Assembly: GCA_021029095.1 (NCBI GenBank)
Contig: JAJOHG010000413.1
Coordinates: forward strand, 1-21,598
DNA length: 21,598 bases
Source: Phellopilus nigrolimitatus
Taxonomy: Eukaryota > Basidiomycota > Agaricomycetes > Hymenochaetales > Hymenochaetaceae
Direction of reading: 5' to 3'
A program made the position numbers and the translations under genes. Shown here piece after piece: positions 19,479 through 21,598 of the stretch (within the stretch, counting starts at the first letter, position 1; each line of letters opens with the position of its first letter). The notes under the pieces were generated by a model. The model was not told the origin of the DNA, did no database searches, and worked only from the letters and a program-made list of their open reading frames with translations.

Positions 19479-21598
19479 TTAGTCGTCATCAGCCATGCGC
19501 TGCGCCTCTCCTCGCAAGCTTGAAGTAGACATGGAATCAGTCACTGCAAAAAAAGCGAACGAAAAAGTACCACATACAGCTGCAGCAAGATCTAATTGGC
19601 CAGGAGCCCCCCCAGAAGGCTTCGCCCCTCCACCTCCAGGGCGAGAAGGTATAGTTGGTGCGCTCGAAACCGGTCTCGGTGCGGTCGGGACAGGTGGCTT
19701 GCCGGTTTAGCTGGTACCTTTGGCTTTGAACCAATGGGTGGAGGAGCAGGCTTAGGTTTGGCAGCCACGGGCGGAGGCGGCTTGTTTGCCAACGAGCTGC
19801 CTGGACGGGAGCTCACTGGACTGGATTCATTCGACACGTCGGACACGGGAGTCTTCTTCCATGGCGTTGGAGAGCCATTCGACGGTCCCCATCCCGGGGA
19901 AGACAGAAACAGGCTTTGCACTTACGTCGGCCACGACAGACTTAACGGCGATCTTGGGCGCTGCTGCAGGTGTCGATTTCGTCGCCGTCTGCGCAGGTGT
20001 AGGCGCAGGAGGAGGTCTGCGATTCGCTGGAGGAGGCGGCGGAGGGGCAGAGGTAGCCGCAGGCTTTGGAGGAACGAGTTCGAGATAGTTGCTCGGCGCC
20101 CAGCCTTCTACACCATCTTTTTTCACTAACCACCAGCCATTGTCGTCCATCTCCAGAAGCTCGACGAGATCTTCCTTCGATAAGGACATCTCACCTTCTT
20201 GACCTTGAAACGCGAACTTGGACTTGTACATAGGCACTTCCGGTTCTGGGGGTGGAGGCGGAGCAGCTGGCCTTCCGGGTGGCGGAGGAGGCGGGGGTGG
20301 CGCCGGCGGTCCGCTAGAGGAGTTTTTCACCACTGGCGCTGGCGGCGGTTTAGGAGCCGCAGGGGGCGATGAAGCTGCTGATGTTGTACTGAAGGAAGGC
20401 GGAGCAGCAGCAGCTTTTCCAGGAAGTGCTCGAGGAGCTGGCCTTGGCCTTGAAGCCGTCTTCGGTTTCTGAATTGAATATTAGAGAAGCTTCTCTGACG
20501 AGAAAAGAAAATAGACACACGTCAGGTCCTCCTTTTCTCAAAAGTTTGCCTTGAGTGATTGGCCGAACAACCCCTGCCTTTCGCTTTGCTGCCGGCCGAG
20601 ATTGACTGCTCGCAGGTTCGCCCGTCGGAACATGGACAGCATGACTCTTGTACAAGTCGTCTCGGGGGACTGTTTCATCCCTGATGAACTTGATCTGAGC
20701 ACGTTTATCCTTCTTCTTAGCATAGTCGATGCTAAATCGAAGTATAAGCACGTCGCTCATGTGTTGAAATAAGAGTGATACACACGTTGGGCCGACAAGA
20801 AGGTTGATACTAGCTTGAGTCAACTGAAGTAAATGAGTGGCCAGCTCCGTCTTGAAGACACAACTGAACACTGATCCCCTTCTTCAGAAATAGTGCAGTT
20901 CAAGGCCTGAGATACAGCTGAGCGTTTTCACGAGAACAAATAATAAATTGACGCACCACCCAGTCGTCCCTCAGGCTGGACATTGCGATGCTCTTGATTG
21001 TGATTAAAGGTATCTTGCGCTCCAAACTTGTAATCGTCTGTCCATCCTTGGCGGTAGTAATCAAGATATAGACAGCTTTACTGGTCTAGACACCCAATCA
21101 CAAATTAACTTACGTTCACAAACTGAAGAAGAAGAAAAGGCTCGCCATCACAAGAAAGCGAGGGCTTGGTTTGCTGGAGCGGCCAAACTTTGAGACCAAT
21201 AATTGGATGCGGGAGCTGAATTTTACGGGTTCCGCTGAAGAGACATCAGTCAAAACATAGTCAACCCAACAAGGGTCAGCTTACTGCCGGTGCCACAAAC
21301 ATCACGCAATTCCTCGCCCAGAGCACTATTCCCATTAACGTCTAGATAATCCCCCATAAAACGCCGATAACTGAGTAGACTGAAGCGCCTGCGCTCCTTC
21401 CGCCCAGCTAGAATCTGGTGACCGTAATCCCGCACTTGAGAGTACACGATACTTTCCTTGTTGTTCTTCCAGAATCGCTGGATGCGCATTGCACATTCCA
21501 TTCTGTAGCGTTGATAATTTCTCCACGCCGTTGGATCCGTCCAGCCATGTTATGCCAGTAACGGTCACGCATTGTTTCCAGTGCGAAAAGCTGGATTA
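19479..21598 (-). CDS. Class I myosin, neck and tail, partial, frame broken at five points
   Basis: Class I myosins drive actin-patch function and endocytosis. Exons followed by family similarity: 21598-21285, 21234-21146, 21085-20957, 20906-20786, 20731-20521, 20468-19578, 19518-19479; the motor domain lies right of the window. Seen in order: [17 protein letters not shown] and a second IQ-like segment ([12 protein letters not shown]), the TH1 membrane-binding tail ([62 protein letters not shown]), proline-rich stretches, one SH3 domain ([13 protein letters not shown] to [11 protein letters not shown]), and a Pro/Ala-rich tail ending MADDD. The expected frame needs one-base corrections near 21528-21530, 20872-20875, 19887-19890, 19700-19704 and 19502-19510. 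Intron 21086-21145 has a GC donor. Residues between breaks look well conserved, so this is a very recent pseudogene or sequence error. The first 8 bases may be intron, since an AG precedes LFALE. Confidence 0.85.

Noticed and set aside
19519..19577. Shorter 3' intron for myosin ending at the CAG next to the T-run (about 35 nt)
   Set aside because: Too short for a fungal intron and would place a stop immediately after LDLAAA. The AAG acceptor gives a 59-nt intron with a branch-like CTGAT and leads into LARR and the MADDD end.

Overview
The window reads as nuclear DNA from a filamentous basidiomycete, most likely an Agaricomycete. Evidence: genes split by short introns (mostly 50-60 nt, GTNNGT-type donors), fungal cell-wall and cytoskeleton families, pyrimidine-rich leaders, and no bacterial-type operons. 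Taxonomy is inferred from gene families and architecture only.

Layout: (1) 1-447, + strand, 3' end of a sorting-nexin gene (Nexin_C domain, Mdm1/SNX13/SNX25 type), running in from the left. (2) 448-4595, a long convergent interval with no recognisable gene but with hairpins, a 7-bp tandem repeat, a pair of ACGCGT boxes and a 41-nt purine tract. (3) 4596-6707, - strand, an intact single-exon gene for a glycogen-targeting PP1 regulatory subunit (RVxF motif plus CBM21), with a TATA-like box and a CRE palindrome upstream. (4) 6708-14302, about 7.6 kb with no gene I can support, holding small ORFs, palindromes and short repeats. (5) 14303-16473, - strand, an 11-exon secreted, GPI-anchored chitin deacetylase (CE4), fully reconstructed with all catalytic motifs. 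(6) 16474-17075, divergent promoter with a tandem ACGCGT (MCB-like) repeat. (7) 17076-19115, + strand, 3-exon Ser/Pro-rich coiled-coil protein of unknown function. (8) 19479-21598, - strand, neck and tail of a class I myosin (IQ, TH1, proline-rich, SH3, C-terminal tail), running off the right edge. Its family sequence can be followed throughout, but five single-base frame breaks and one GC-AG intron interrupt it.

The genes do not form a pathway. Loose themes are polarised growth and cell wall (myosin I at actin patches, chitin deacetylase at the surface), glycogen metabolism (PP1 targeting) and membrane contact or trafficking (sorting nexin). The most notable points are the frame-broken myosin tail, the large gene-poor interval and the paired ACGCGT boxes. 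I found no mobile element, CRISPR array, RNA gene or clearly novel system.
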